Made by a program: the position numbers and the translations under genes. Below the pieces are notes generated by a model, which made no database searches, was not told where the DNA came from, and saw only the letters and a list, made by a program, of their open reading frames with translations. From positions 98,750 to 162,749 of the forward strand of contig JAHBUS010000006.1 in the NCBI GenBank assembly GCA_019637955.1: 64,000 nucleotides of DNA. The letters run 5' to 3'. The DNA comes from Pseudobdellovibrionaceae bacterium (GTDB lineage: Bacteria > Bdellovibrionota > Bdellovibrionia > Bdellovibrionales > Bdellovibrionaceae). Shown in pieces: positions 29,604 through 38,720 of this stretch (positions within the stretch are counted from its first letter, which is position 1; every line of letters begins with the position of its first letter).

Positions 29604-30128
29604 ATGACGTTGATCTTGAAGCAAATTTTCGCGTTTTTCCGCATGCTCAACAGCGAGACGGGCTCCAACCAATTGGCTTGGGGACTGGCGCTGGGGCTCG
29701 TGCTCGGATTTTCGCCGTTCTTGTCACTGCAGACCTTTTTGGTTCTTCTGATTTGCATTTTCTTAAGGGTGCAAATGGGCGCCGCCTTTCTATCGGCGTT
29801 CTTCTTCAAGTTCGTCGCCTTCTTGCTGGATCCGCTCACGGATTTCTTGGGACGCAAAGTCTTGGAGAGCGAAGCGCTCCGTCCGGCTTTTGTTGAGCTC
29901 TACAACATGCCGATCGTACCGTTGACCCGCTTTAACAACTCGATCGTCATGGGGAGCGGCCTGTTGGGTTTCGTGCTCGCGATCCCGATGTTCTTTATTT
30001 TCAAACGTCTGATCCAGCAGTACCGCGTCACCGTGGTCGCCCGCTACAAAGGCACCAAAATCTGGAAGGCCTTCGCCGCGACCTCGTTCTACAAATGGTA
30101 CAACAAATATGAGGAGCTCTACGGATGA
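29604..30128 (+). CDS. TIGR03546 family membrane protein
   Basis: 174 residues with three to four hydrophobic segments (about 22-45, 50-72 and 112-135) and a basic, aromatic C-terminal tail. The N-terminal part (QLAWGLALGLVLGFSP) resembles the DUF2062/TIGR03546 group. It overlaps the next gene by 4 bases; the pair TIGR03546-TIGR03545 is a recurring two-gene unit of unknown function in bacteria with outer membranes. Good family match from memory, no function known. Confidence 0.75.
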   Translation: MTLILKQIFAFFRMLNSETGSNQLAWGLALGLVLGFSPFLSLQTFLVLLICIFLRVQMGAAFLSAFFFKFVAFLLDPLTDFLGRKVLESEALRPAFVELYNMPIVPLTRFNNSIVMGSGLLGFVLAIPMFFIFKRLIQQYRVTVVARYKGTKIWKAFAATSFYKWYNKYEELYG

Positions 30129-32098
30129 CAACAACTTCAGGCGCCCCCACTCCTCCCGTCAAAAAGCCCAAGAAAAAAGGCCCGATCCGGACGGAAGCGG
30201 CCGTTCCGCTTTTGATCGTGATTGTCCTCACCTGGGCGTATTTCCATTTTCTCTTCGACCGCCACTTGCGCAGCGGCCTTGAGTATCTCGGTTACCAGGT
30301 CATCGGCGCGCAGGTCGACATCGCGAACCTGGAGACCAGCTTTTGGAAGGGCAGCTTCCGCCTACAGGGTCTGCAAATCACCAACTCGCAAAAACCCGAC
30401 CGCAACATGGTCGCGATCGGCGACATCCGTTTCGACGTTTTGTGGGATGGTCTTTTGCGTGCGCGTTTCGTCGTGGATGAAATGGCCGTTGAGCAGATCC
30501 AGATCGACGTCCCCCGAAAATCTCCGGGCCGCGTGAAGCCGCCAGAGCCCATCAAGCCCGAAGAAAAGGGCCCCAGCGCGATGGAGAAGCTCAAAGACAA
30601 GGCCCTTCAGCAAACCGAGCAAACCTACAATCAAAACGTGTTGGGAGATTTGGCCGCCATTTTAGGCGGCGGCTCCAGCGCCGATCAGATGGCCAAGATC
30701 GAAGGCACCCTTCAGTCCAAAGAGCGCCTCAAGCAGCTCGAGGCCTCTTACGCCGAGAAGTCCAAGGTCTGGCAAGAAAAGATCAACGCCCTCCCCAAGC
30801 CCAAAGAGATCGATGCCCTGGGCGCAAAGATCAAAGCGATCAAAACCAGCAACTTCAAATCGCCGCAGGAGCTGGTCGAGTCTCTCAATCAGCTCAAAGC
30901 CGTCGCCGAAGAAGCGGACCAAAAGTACAAGCAATTGCAAGAAACCGGGAACACCCTCAATTCGGATTTGAATCAATTCAATCAAGGTCTCAAAGAACTT
31001 GATGCTTTGGTCAAAAAAGACATCGCCGAGCTCGAGACGCGTTTTAAAATTCCGAAGCTCGATGCCAAGAATCTGGCGCAATCGATCTTTCGTCCCTACA
31101 TCGAGCCCTACCTGAACCGCTTCACCGAGTACCGCGGGATGGCCGAGAAATACATGCCCCCGAATCTCATGAAAAAGGGCAAACCGGATGAGGCCGAAAT
31201 TCAAATTCAGCCGCGGCCCCGTGCCGATGGCGTCACTTACGAATTTGGAAAACCGCGCGCCTATCCGATTTTTTGGGTCAAAAAAATCAGCATCAGCTCC
31301 AAAGCCAGTCCCACGCTGGGAACCGGCGATTTGGCGGGGCTGGTGACCGACGTCACGTCCAACCAGATCTTGATCGGCAAGCCCACCACCGCGAGCCTGA
31401 AAGGTGACTTTCCGTCGATGTCGATTTCGGGTTTTGAATTTAAAGGGATTTTCGACAACCTCAAAGCGGACAGCAAAATTTCGTACGACATGAAAGTGGC
31501 GCAGTACCCGCTGGTCGGCCGACCCCTCATTCAATCGTCGGACGTGAGCATCGCGTTTGAAAAGGCCAATGCCTCGATCGAATCCAAAGGTCAGCTCGTG
31601 GCCCTGCGCGAATTCGAATTCACGCTCGGCAATTATATCAAGCAGGTCGACTACCAGATCCAGGCCAAGAACGAAGTCGTCGATGAGATCTTGAAAAACG
31701 TTTTCAAGTCGCTCCCCGTCCTCACGCTTGATGTGAAGGGTGAAGGGCGTCTCCCGGGCCTGGGCCTGGCGATCAACTCGAACTTGGGGCCTGAGCTTCA
31801 GCGCGGTTTCGAAAACGAAGTGAAGCGCAAAATCGACGAGGCGAAGCTCAAGATTCAAAATTACATCAACGAGCAGGTCGGAAAAGAAAAAGCCAAACTC
31901 GAAGCCGAATTCAACAAGGTCAAAGGCCAAGTGGACGGCGAAGTCAAAAAGCTGCAGGCGCAGCTCGATTCAAAAAAGCAGGAAGCCGAGGGCAAGATGA
32001 ACTCGGCCAAAAAAGACGAAGAGAACAAAGCTAAAAAAGGCGTCGAAAACGAGGCCAAAAAAGCCGCCGAAGAACTGAAAAAGAAGCTCGGCTTCTAA
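30125..32098 (+). CDS. TIGR03545 family protein, large single-pass envelope protein
   Basis: 657 residues. One transmembrane helix (~25-45, LLIVIVLTWAYFHFLF) anchors a large periplasmic part. Directly after it, a beta segment (FWKGSFRLQGLQI) resembles the start of AsmA/DUF748-type proteins that bridge or shape the outer membrane. Residues ~190-310 are coiled coil, and the last ~90 residues are a Lys/Glu/Ala-rich helix. It partners TIGR03546. A role in envelope lipid transport is possible, but not shown. A strong terminator follows. Confidence 0.75.
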   Translation: MTTTSGAPTPPVKKPKKKGPIRTEAAVPLLIVIVLTWAYFHFLFDRHLRSGLEYLGYQVIGAQVDIANLETSFWKGSFRLQGLQITNSQKPDRNMVAIGDIRFDVLWDGLLRARFVVDEMAVEQIQIDVPRKSPGRVKPPEPIKPEEKGPSAMEKLKDKALQQTEQTYNQNVLGDLAAILGGGSSADQMAKIEGTLQSKERLKQLEASYAEKSKVWQEKINALPKPKEIDALGAKIKAIKTSNFKSPQELVESLNQLKAVAEEADQKYKQLQETGNTLNSDLNQFNQGLKELDALVKKDIAELETRFKIPKLDAKNLAQSIFRPYIEPYLNRFTEYRGMAEKYMPPNLMKKGKPDEAEIQIQPRPRADGVTYEFGKPRAYPIFWVKKISISSKASPTLGTGDLAGLVTDVTSNQILIGKPTTASLKGDFPSMSISGFEFKGIFDNLKADSKISYDMKVAQYPLVGRPLIQSSDVSIAFEKANASIESKGQLVALREFEFTLGNYIKQVDYQIQAKNEVVDEILKNVFKSLPVLTLDVKGEGRLPGLGLAINSNLGPELQRGFENEVKRKIDEAKLKIQNYINEQVGKEKAKLEAEFNKVKGQVDGEVKKLQAQLDSKKQEAEGKMNSAKKDEENKAKKGVENEAKKAAEELKKKLGF

Positions 32099-32123
32099 TC
32101 TCGAGACGGATTCTGATCTCACA

Positions 32124-32155
32124 AACGCCCGGAAAATCCGGGCGTTTTCTTTTTT
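32124..32155 (+). terminator. Rho-independent terminator after the TIGR03546/03545 pair
   Basis: Stem AACGCCCGG (32124-32132) pairs with CCGGGCGTT (32138-32146), loop AAAAT, then TTCTTTTTT. It starts 26 bases after the stop codon. Confidence 0.9.
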
Positions 32156-32440
32156 GAAACACCCCACGAATTGATTTGAGACGAAATCGCACTTGCGCTT
32201 TCGCCCAGCCCTAGGTCGAGGTATTCTGACTCCACGTTCAAGGGGGTCTCGGTGAAAAGTAAAAGAGCAGGACACGCGAGAGTGCTTGCCGATCCCACGT
32301 ACCAGTAGGGAGCGGGACGACAAAGCGAGAAAGCTTCAACCACCGCGAAAGAGCCGAACCAAAAACCAAAGTAGACTTAACCCCGCTTCACGGCGGACAC
32401 GTAAAGGAGGCCTTGCGAATATCTAATGAGTGCTGATTCC

Positions 32441-32535
32441 TTCCTTTGCCAAAGGCAAACCTCGGGAAACCGGGGGACGCAAAGCTAAAGGGACTTCCCG
32501 GTGCAACACCGGATGTCAGCCAGATGCCAGAGGGA
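32441..32535 (+). promoter_or_regulatory. c-di-GMP-I (GEMM-I) riboswitch aptamer
   Basis: Hallmarks in order: AAAGGCAAACC (32451-32461), a GAAA tetraloop on a CGG/CCG stem (32465-32468), GGGACGCAAAGC (32473-32484), then the P2/P3 stem CCGGTGCAACACCGG (32498-32512), and GTCAGCCAGATGCC (32515-32528), which carries the tetraloop receptor side and ligand-binding C. The base aligned with G20 of the Vibrio Vc2 aptamer is G (32455 region), the c-di-GMP type, not the A of cGAMP-sensing variants. The terminal helix CCTTTGCC/GCCAGAGG is imperfect. Confidence 0.85.
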
Positions 32536-32657
32536 TAAGAGTTTAACTCTTCAGATCGCAAAGGCGTGAGCAAGCGCAATCGTTGCGGGGCTCATACGGA
32601 CTGGAAGGACAGTTATGAATTCGTTTTTTTCCGAAAAATACAGGTTTCATTCCCCTT

Positions 32658-32700
32658 AGCCGGTGATTTAAGAGGACCTTGAATCACCGGCTTTCTTTGT
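32658..32700 (+). terminator. Intrinsic terminator of the riboswitch RNA
   Basis: An 11-base-pair stem AGCCGGTGATT (32658-32668) with AATCACCGGCT (32682-32692), a 13-base loop and the tail TTCTTTGT. There is no T-run on the other strand, so it serves plus-strand transcription only. Confidence 0.88.
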
Positions 32701-32715
32701 CAGGGGAAGCCGGGC

Positions 32716-34734
32716 TTATTCGCCCGCTTCAGCGGCAGGAATCAAGAGACGAGCGCCGACCAGAACTTTCGAACCAGAGGCCATCTGGTTTTTCTTTTTC
32801 AAAGTATTCAAACTCACACCGTACTTCGCCGCGATCGCGGTGAGATTTTCGCCGCGGCGAACGACGTGCACTTTGTGCGGAGCGCGGCGGACGGCCACCT
32901 TTTTATTCGGCAGCTTCGTGGGAACGCGCGACTTCATCTTGGCCACGCTGGCGGGATCGCGTTTGAGCGTCACCTTGTAGTTGGTCGATGCGGGCATGCG
33001 CGAGCCGCTATCGAAGTTGGCGGGGTCGATGCCTTTATCTTGAATGTCCGAAGGGATCACCAAACGGGCACCGACTCTCAATGTCGAGCGGTTTGAAAGC
33101 TTATTCGCCTTGCGCAGGGCTTGAATGGTCACGCCGTATTTTTTTGCGATGGTGGTGAGGTTCTCTCCGGGGCGCACGACATGGTTGGGAGCGGCATTGC
33201 CTTCGGCAGAAGATGCGCTCGCAGCGGGAGCTTCAGCCGCGCTCTCAGAGCTGGCGACCTCAACGGGTCCCGACGTTTGGGCCGCCACGTTGGCCTTGTT
33301 CTCGTTGGGATCTTTGGGAAGGCCGTCATCCTTGGGAACGCGCAGGCGCATGCCCACCTTCAAAACGCCGCCCTTACCCAACTTGTTCATCTTGCGAAGT
33401 TCGTTGATCGAAGAGTCGTAATCGTCCGCGATCGCAGAGAGCGTGTCTCCGGGCTGAACGATGTAGTAAACCACGCCGTTCTTGGTGACTTCGGGATTGG
33501 TTGTCGCCTTTTCTTCATCGGTGGGCTGTTTGGGTTTCTCGATTGGCTTGGCGGCCGCGACTTTCACCGCCGCTTTGCGGGTCGAACGGTCAGGAACTTG
33601 GATGCGCTGGCCGATGCGCAGCTTGCGGCCCGGCTTGATGTCGTTGATATCGCGAAGATTCGCGACCGTCGTGCGGTACTTGCGTGCGACGGTGTAGAGG
33701 CTGTCACCCGCGCGGATTTTGTAGGTCGACGTGTCGCCGGCATCGGCGATCAGCTCAACGCGGTCCACGTAGGATTGAGCGGCCGCGCTCATCGCCACTT
33801 GGGTCTGACCCACGGGGATGCGCAGTTCAAGCACGCCGTTTGACTTGGCGGGAGCCACTTCGCCTTTGAATTTGGGATTGAGCTGTTTGAACTCTTCGTA
33901 CTCGACACCCATGCGGCTCGCCATCACGCGAAGGTTCACGGCTTTCGACACTTTCACCATGTCGAACTCGATCGGCTTTTCGTACTCGATATCGGTGAAG
34001 CCGTACTTCGCGGGGTTCTTACCGATCATTTTGGCGGCGATGAATTTGGGAACGTAATTGATCGTCTCTTTCGGGAAGCGTTTCTTGCGAGCCAGCTCCC
34101 AGAAATCGCGGGTGTAGTGGTTCATCACTTCGCGCTTCACGCGGTTTTCGCCGACGTTGTAAGACGCCATCGCCAAATACCAAGAACCGAACACGCTGTA
34201 GAGGCCCTTGAAGTATTCGGCGGCGGCTTGAGTCGCAAGAACGGGGTCACGGCGCTCGTCCACCAGGCCACTGATTTCCAGGCCGTAACGTTTTCCCGTT
34301 CCTTTGATGAATTGCCAGTAACCAACGGCCGCCGCGCGCGAGGTCGCGCGCGAACTAAAGCCCGACTCGATCAACGCGATGTAGATCAAATCCTCGGGCA
34401 GACCGTTTTGTTTTAAAATTCGTTTCATGAGCGAGCTGTAACGCGAGCTCCGTGCGAGGTAACGCTCCATGTGAGGACGGCCGCGGCCTTGGAAGTAATT
34501 GATCCATTGCTGCACGAGCGCGTTCATTTCGGTGGGCGTGGATTCGAGCTCTTGATCGACGACTTGCGGAGGCTCCGGGTCGCTCAAGCGGAAGGACTCA
34601 ACTTCGGCCACGGTGCCGGCGGGGATTTGTGCGTCGCTGACGGTGCGTTTATGTGCACAACTGGCAAGCAACACAAACGACAGCAAAAGCACAAAACGGC
34701 GGCCCATGGGGCTCATAGCTCCTGTACGGTTCAT
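32716..34734 (-). CDS. mltD: Membrane-bound lytic murein transglycosylase D-like lipoprotein with four LysM domains
   Basis: 672 residues. A lipoprotein signal ends in the lipobox VLLASC (Cys26). The SLT domain (~100-260) has ALIESGFSSRA with the catalytic Glu E123 and GYWQFIKGTGKRYGL. Four LysM repeats follow (about 340-390, 420-465, 515-560 and 620-668), each with a GD/GEx-L-x-IA core, plus a weak fifth-like stretch near 275-315. The enzyme cleaves glycan strands of peptidoglycan to anhydro-muropeptides at the outer membrane. E. coli MltD has two LysM; four is more. Starts are possible at Met1, 7 or 10. Confidence 0.92.
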   Translation of the reverse strand: MNRTGAMSPMGRRFVLLLSFVLLASCAHKRTVSDAQIPAGTVAEVESFRLSDPEPPQVVDQELESTPTEMNALVQQWINYFQGRGRPHMERYLARSSRYSSLMKRILKQNGLPEDLIYIALIESGFSSRATSRAAAVGYWQFIKGTGKRYGLEISGLVDERRDPVLATQAAAEYFKGLYSVFGSWYLAMASYNVGENRVKREVMNHYTRDFWELARKKRFPKETINYVPKFIAAKMIGKNPAKYGFTDIEYEKPIEFDMVKVSKAVNLRVMASRMGVEYEEFKQLNPKFKGEVAPAKSNGVLELRIPVGQTQVAMSAAAQSYVDRVELIADAGDTSTYKIRAGDSLYTVARKYRTTVANLRDINDIKPGRKLRIGQRIQVPDRSTRKAAVKVAAAKPIEKPKQPTDEEKATTNPEVTKNGVVYYIVQPGDTLSAIADDYDSSINELRKMNKLGKGGVLKVGMRLRVPKDDGLPKDPNENKANVAAQTSGPVEVASSESAAEAPAASASSAEGNAAPNHVVRPGENLTTIAKKYGVTIQALRKANKLSNRSTLRVGARLVIPSDIQDKGIDPANFDSGSRMPASTNYKVTLKRDPASVAKMKSRVPTKLPNKKVAVRRAPHKVHVVRRGENLTAIAAKYGVSLNTLKKKNQMASGSKVLVGARLLIPAAEAGE

Positions 34735-34791
34735 CCGATTTCCTCCCGTAAAAACCCAGTTTAGGCCAGGAAGGAGCAGGGGGCAAACAAT

Positions 34792-37068
34792 CTAGCGCGA
34801 CGTTGTCACAGATCCTGTATTTCCCTCTGTGGACTTGGGACTCAAGACGAGGTCGCTCCAGACGTTCATCTCCACCGCGACTCGACGTTGATCGAGGAGA
34901 CGGTACAGAAGCGTATTTCGCAGGATGGCTTTCACGTAGAAACTGGTTTCATACCAAGGGAGTTCCTCCATCCACAATTCATCCATCGGCGATTGCGGGG
35001 GCTTGGTCATCGACTCACGTAAATCCGCCCGCATTTTGACGAACTGACCCATTCTTCCGGGCCCCGCGTTGTAGGCGGCCAGTCCCAAGGGAACGGAACC
35101 TTGAAACTGACGGATCATCTGCGCGAGGTAGCTCGTGCCCATCGGAATGTTGCGGTCGATTTGAAACACGTCGTCCGGAATCTCGAGAGCGCCCAGCTTG
35201 AGCGTCTGCGCCACTTCGCGCGCGGTTGGCGGAATCAATTGCATCAGGCCCATGGCATTGGACGTGCTCACCGCCCGGGTGTTAAACGCGCTCTCTTGGC
35301 GGATCAACGACCAGACCAAAATCGGCTGCAAATTGTTCTTCTTGGCCTCGGCCTCGACCACGGGCTGGAAATCCTTGGGAAGCCCCAGCGACATCAAATC
35401 TTTGGTGCGAAAGTCGATCGATTGATCGCTGGCTTGATTCAAGAGCTTGATCACCAACGGATAAGCCTGCGCATCGTTCAAACTTTGCGCGAGCAAAGCC
35501 TTCATGCGCCCGTCCTCGGGCATCGGAAACTCGTTCGCCTCTTGCAGAGCTTCCCAGCGCCAACCGGCGGCGGTCAGCGTGCGCAAACGGTCCCACGCTT
35601 TTTTCTGAGGCGCGGTGAACTTAAAATTGGCCTTTAAAGTCTCGGCGGTCTCCAGCGGATAGGGCCACTCCAGTTGCCCTTGCAACGACTCCGCTTTGAG
35701 CTTCAAACCAAAATAAGAAAATGGAAATTTCGAAAGGATGACTTCGGCCTCTTTGGCCGCACGGACGGATTTGGAGTTTTGCAACGCACGCACGAGCCAG
35801 TAACGTGCCGAGAGCTCGTAACGGTCTTGGCCTTTGAGCGAAAGCAGGCGTTCAAAAATCGCGACCGCGCTCGGCGCTTGATTCTGGCGCAAATGCACGA
35901 GACCTAAGCGGAACAAAACTTCGCCGATCTCGTCGCCCGCCGAATGCTGTTCGGCGTACGCCTCGAAGTAGCGCTGCGCGCGTTTCTCTTCACCCATAAA
36001 TTGGGCGGAGCGGCCCGCGACGTAATTCAAAATGCCGCCCCAAGCGCTGGTCCCCGTTTTATCCAGGGCCTTATCGGCGAGACGCAAGCTTCCCGCAAAA
36101 TCGCCACGACGGTGAAGCCGGCGCGCCCAATCGCCCAATCGCGACCACTCGGCACGCTCGATCAAATTCAGGGCGCGGTCACGCAGCACGGTCCACTTTT
36201 CTTCGCCGTTCATCGCCTGTTCATAGAAGAGAAAATAAACGTCGAGCACTTTGTCGTGCGCCCATTTGGCCGAGCGCCCGTGCGGAAACTTGTTCAAGTA
36301 AGAAACGCAGTCTTCCACCAAAGCGAGAAGATCGTTGTTTTTTTGTGAGCTTTCAAATCGCTCTTCAAATTTTCGCTCGGCGTCCGAAACAAACTCCGAA
36401 ACCAGAGGCGCGGCCGGGGCCGCAGTCACCACGGCGCTCTCTTTTTTGGGTCCGACCGCCAGCAGGGCTTGAGCGTACTTGTCGCGAACCGCACGGTTTT
36501 CGCGCTGAGCGAGCGACTGCTCATAAAAAGTTTTGGCCGCTTCGGCATCTCGGAGCGAGTTGGCCCAATCGCCATAAAGCGCGAGGGCGCGGGCCTTGGA
36601 CTCTCGGTCCTCGCCGCCTTCCAGGAGCTCGAGCTGCTTGCCAATCTCCGCACCCGCCGCGGGCTTACCGCTCTCGCGCTCAAGCACTTGAAAACGCGTC
36701 CGGATCGCCTCTTGCCTCAGACTTTTGCTCCAAGCATCCCCCGAAGAGCGAAGCCCCGGAGCCGCATCAAAAGCGGCCAGCGCGGCTTTTGAAAGCGCGG
36801 TGCCGTTGGTTTTGGCTTCGGCTTTGCGCGCACAGCGAAGCCAGCTCATGAGCACCCAACCTTTGACGTTGGTGTTTTGCGCATAGGTCTGCGCGCCCAG
36901 GCGCGCGCACTCGGGCCACTTTTCAAGATCTTCGGCCGCGCGCAGCTGCGAGAGTTTCGACGTGGTTTTTTTGATCGGACTCGGAAGAGCGACCGTGGCG
37001 ACTTGCGCCGACGCGAACGAGCCGCCGAGAAGCGCGGCGGTAGCCAAAACGGATTTCATTTTCTTCAT
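34792..37068 (-). CDS. slt: Soluble lytic murein transglycosylase (Slt70 type)
   Basis: 758 residues from ATG 37068, which begins MKKMKSVLATAALLGGSFAS, a signal peptide; the frame runs on upstream to 37779 but that part is only the antisense of the next gene. The long helical superhelix (~30-560, TPR-like) is followed by the SLT domain with the catalytic Glu in IRQESAFN, then MGLMQLIPPTA and a NIPMGTSYL/LAAYNAGPGR C-terminus. It degrades peptidoglycan exolytically in the periplasm. It overlaps the upstream membrane protein gene by 4 bases, so they form an operon. Confidence 0.92.
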   Translation of the reverse strand: MKKMKSVLATAALLGGSFASAQVATVALPSPIKKTTSKLSQLRAAEDLEKWPECARLGAQTYAQNTNVKGWVLMSWLRCARKAEAKTNGTALSKAALAAFDAAPGLRSSGDAWSKSLRQEAIRTRFQVLERESGKPAAGAEIGKQLELLEGGEDRESKARALALYGDWANSLRDAEAAKTFYEQSLAQRENRAVRDKYAQALLAVGPKKESAVVTAAPAAPLVSEFVSDAERKFEERFESSQKNNDLLALVEDCVSYLNKFPHGRSAKWAHDKVLDVYFLFYEQAMNGEEKWTVLRDRALNLIERAEWSRLGDWARRLHRRGDFAGSLRLADKALDKTGTSAWGGILNYVAGRSAQFMGEEKRAQRYFEAYAEQHSAGDEIGEVLFRLGLVHLRQNQAPSAVAIFERLLSLKGQDRYELSARYWLVRALQNSKSVRAAKEAEVILSKFPFSYFGLKLKAESLQGQLEWPYPLETAETLKANFKFTAPQKKAWDRLRTLTAAGWRWEALQEANEFPMPEDGRMKALLAQSLNDAQAYPLVIKLLNQASDQSIDFRTKDLMSLGLPKDFQPVVEAEAKKNNLQPILVWSLIRQESAFNTRAVSTSNAMGLMQLIPPTAREVAQTLKLGALEIPDDVFQIDRNIPMGTSYLAQMIRQFQGSVPLGLAAYNAGPGRMGQFVKMRADLRESMTKPPQSPMDELWMEELPWYETSFYVKAILRNTLLYRLLDQRRVAVEMNVWSDLVLSPKSTEGNTGSVTTSR

Positions 37069-38720
37069 GGCGAGACTCTCCACAAATGCCAAGACCCGAG
37101 GGATCTTTCTTCGGACCAACCCAACTTGCGCCACTCTTCGAGCGGCGGCGAATCGCTTAAAGACGTATTGTCCTTCCAAACGATCCATTTGACACCCAAT
37201 TCCCGGGCCGAGGCTTGGGCATCTGGACGAGCCGACAGGATCGAGCTGAGTTTCGCGGTTTGACTTTCGACAGGCTGACCGTGCGACCACGCATGTCCGG
37301 GGTAACCCATGACGAGACTTTGGCCAAGGCCCAGCAGCGGGTGTTGATGATCGACGCTCGCGGCGACGATCTCCTCGGGACGGCGACCTTCGAAAAGTTT
37401 TTGCAAAATCAAGCGGTCGGTGACGGGCTGAATGTCGAAACGTCCCGTGAAAGACGGCATCCCGCTCAGCCACTGAAGCAGTCCCGGCCAGAACAGGATC
37501 AGCGACAAAATCAACGCCGGCGCGCCCTTCCAACGGAAGGTGCGATGACTCCAGAACGTCCACAACAGATAAACCCAGAGCAGCACCTTGATTTGATCCC
37601 AAGCCCATGGCGCCAAACGCACGCTCAGCGCAAAGGCCGTGATCACCCAGGCCGCCGTCAGATCGCGCCAATTTTTTTGTTGAATCCAAACCCAGCTCAC
37701 CCAGAACGGCAGCAGAATCCAAGCGGTGAAGTTGAGCAGCCAAGCCTGGGGCGTTTTCAGGGTCCAGAAAAATTCCCAACCCAAAGCGGATTCAACTTTC
37801 CCGAAGCTCACCGAGCGCAAAACAAAGAACAGCGCCAAGCTCGCTCCTGCCACCAACGGCCATTGAAAACGGCGCCGGAAACAGAAGGTCACCAACATCC
37901 ACAAGCTTAAGATCGCGAACGTGTGCAAATGAAAAAATGGAAGCACGCCCCAGATCCACGCAAAAGTGAGGGAGATTTTAAAATCGTCTTCGGTCAGATA
38001 GCGATGCCATTTGCGAATCAAGTAAAGTCCCGCCGGGAGCGCGAACATCATCCCCCGCTGCGTGAGAAACACGGCGAAGAACAGGTTCTTCCACGCCAGC
38101 GTCGAGCTCGGCCCCAGGCTCTGCTGCCAATCGAAGGCCAGAACGACACCGCCGCTAAAGAAGAACGCGCAGACCAGCAGCACGCCGCCCAGACGCCAGA
38201 GCGCCATCCAGAGCGTCAACAGGCAAAGAGCGCCGGTGATAAAGAACGCCGCCGTGAGCGAAAGCCCCGCGCGCACCAGCACGGCCTCCCAAAGATCCAT
38301 CGCGTAGGCGTAGTGCAATCGCGGCCCCGCGAAGGTGGGATCCATGGGCGGAAAGGCGGCTCCCCGTCTGAAAAATTCAACCAGCTGCAAATGAAACGGC
38401 AGATCCCCCAAGTTGTTCGGATTGGCGGTGCCGATCGTTCCGTTTGCGACCGAGAACAAGTTTAAAAGGCAGTAAAGACCGCCCGTCAGCACCACCAAAA
38501 AAATCATTTGGCTCGGCAGATCCGCACGGCGCCAGAAACGCGCGAACCAACCGCGCCATGCGCGCACCGACACGCCGCCCGAAACGAGCGCCCCGCCCAA
38601 AAGAGAAATCCAGGTTACCCAGCCGTTCAGACCTTCACCCGACATCCACGTGTGAAAACTTGAAAGCACCGCCGCGAGAACGACGGTCACCGACACCATC
38701 ATGAGCCAAGCGCGAGTCAT
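37065..38720 (-). CDS. Multi-pass membrane protein, GT-C-like
   Basis: 551 residues from ATG 38720, which overlaps the preceding stop as ATGA; longer starts are possible but would add a non-hydrophobic leader. About twelve hydrophobic helices. The first large loop contains GDLPFHLQLVEFF and AGPRLHYAYAMDLWE, the acidic/aromatic pattern of GT-C glycosyltransferases and related proteins. The last ~120 residues are soluble. Coupled with an Agl23-like gene upstream and slt downstream. No specific family is recognised with certainty. Confidence 0.65.
   Translation of the reverse strand: MTRAWLMMVSVTVVLAAVLSSFHTWMSGEGLNGWVTWISLLGGALVSGGVSVRAWRGWFARFWRRADLPSQMIFLVVLTGGLYCLLNLFSVANGTIGTANPNNLGDLPFHLQLVEFFRRGAAFPPMDPTFAGPRLHYAYAMDLWEAVLVRAGLSLTAAFFITGALCLLTLWMALWRLGGVLLVCAFFFSGGVVLAFDWQQSLGPSSTLAWKNLFFAVFLTQRGMMFALPAGLYLIRKWHRYLTEDDFKISLTFAWIWGVLPFFHLHTFAILSLWMLVTFCFRRRFQWPLVAGASLALFFVLRSVSFGKVESALGWEFFWTLKTPQAWLLNFTAWILLPFWVSWVWIQQKNWRDLTAAWVITAFALSVRLAPWAWDQIKVLLWVYLLWTFWSHRTFRWKGAPALILSLILFWPGLLQWLSGMPSFTGRFDIQPVTDRLILQKLFEGRRPEEIVAASVDHQHPLLGLGQSLVMGYPGHAWSHGQPVESQTAKLSSILSARPDAQASARELGVKWIVWKDNTSLSDSPPLEEWRKLGWSEERSLGSWHLWRVSP

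Larger units (their letters stand above)
32230..32700 (+). ncRNA. Orphan c-di-GMP riboswitch RNA (merRNA-like)
   Basis: A ~560-base gap (32156-32715) contains a c-di-GMP-I aptamer (see separate entry) followed 120 bases later by an intrinsic terminator, and no gene on the same strand behind it: the next gene is on the minus strand. So the aptamer sits in a free-standing RNA of up to ~500 nucleotides. Bdellovibrio bacteriovorus has such an RNA (merRNA), one of the most abundant attack-phase transcripts. The 5' end is not visible; no convincing promoter was found and 32230 is a guess. A purine run AAAGGAGG (32403-32410) could pair with the aptamer's first strand. Confidence 0.7.

Noticed and set aside
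30662-31930. Long open frame of 422 codons opposite the TIGR03545 gene
   Set aside because: Codon-phase shadow in GC-rich coding DNA with skewed Phe/Leu/Asp composition, no ribosome site.
32275-32325. A second GEMM-like aptamer (GGGACGACAAAGC resembles GGGACGCAAAGC)
   Set aside because: The other conserved blocks (GGCAAACC, tetraloop, receptor) are missing nearby.
37069-37779. N-terminal extension of the slt reading frame by ~237 residues
   Set aside because: It is antisense-in-phase with the membrane protein gene on the same strand in another frame, has no signal peptide at its start, and the internal MKKMKSVLATAALL is a proper signal sequence with ATGA coupling.
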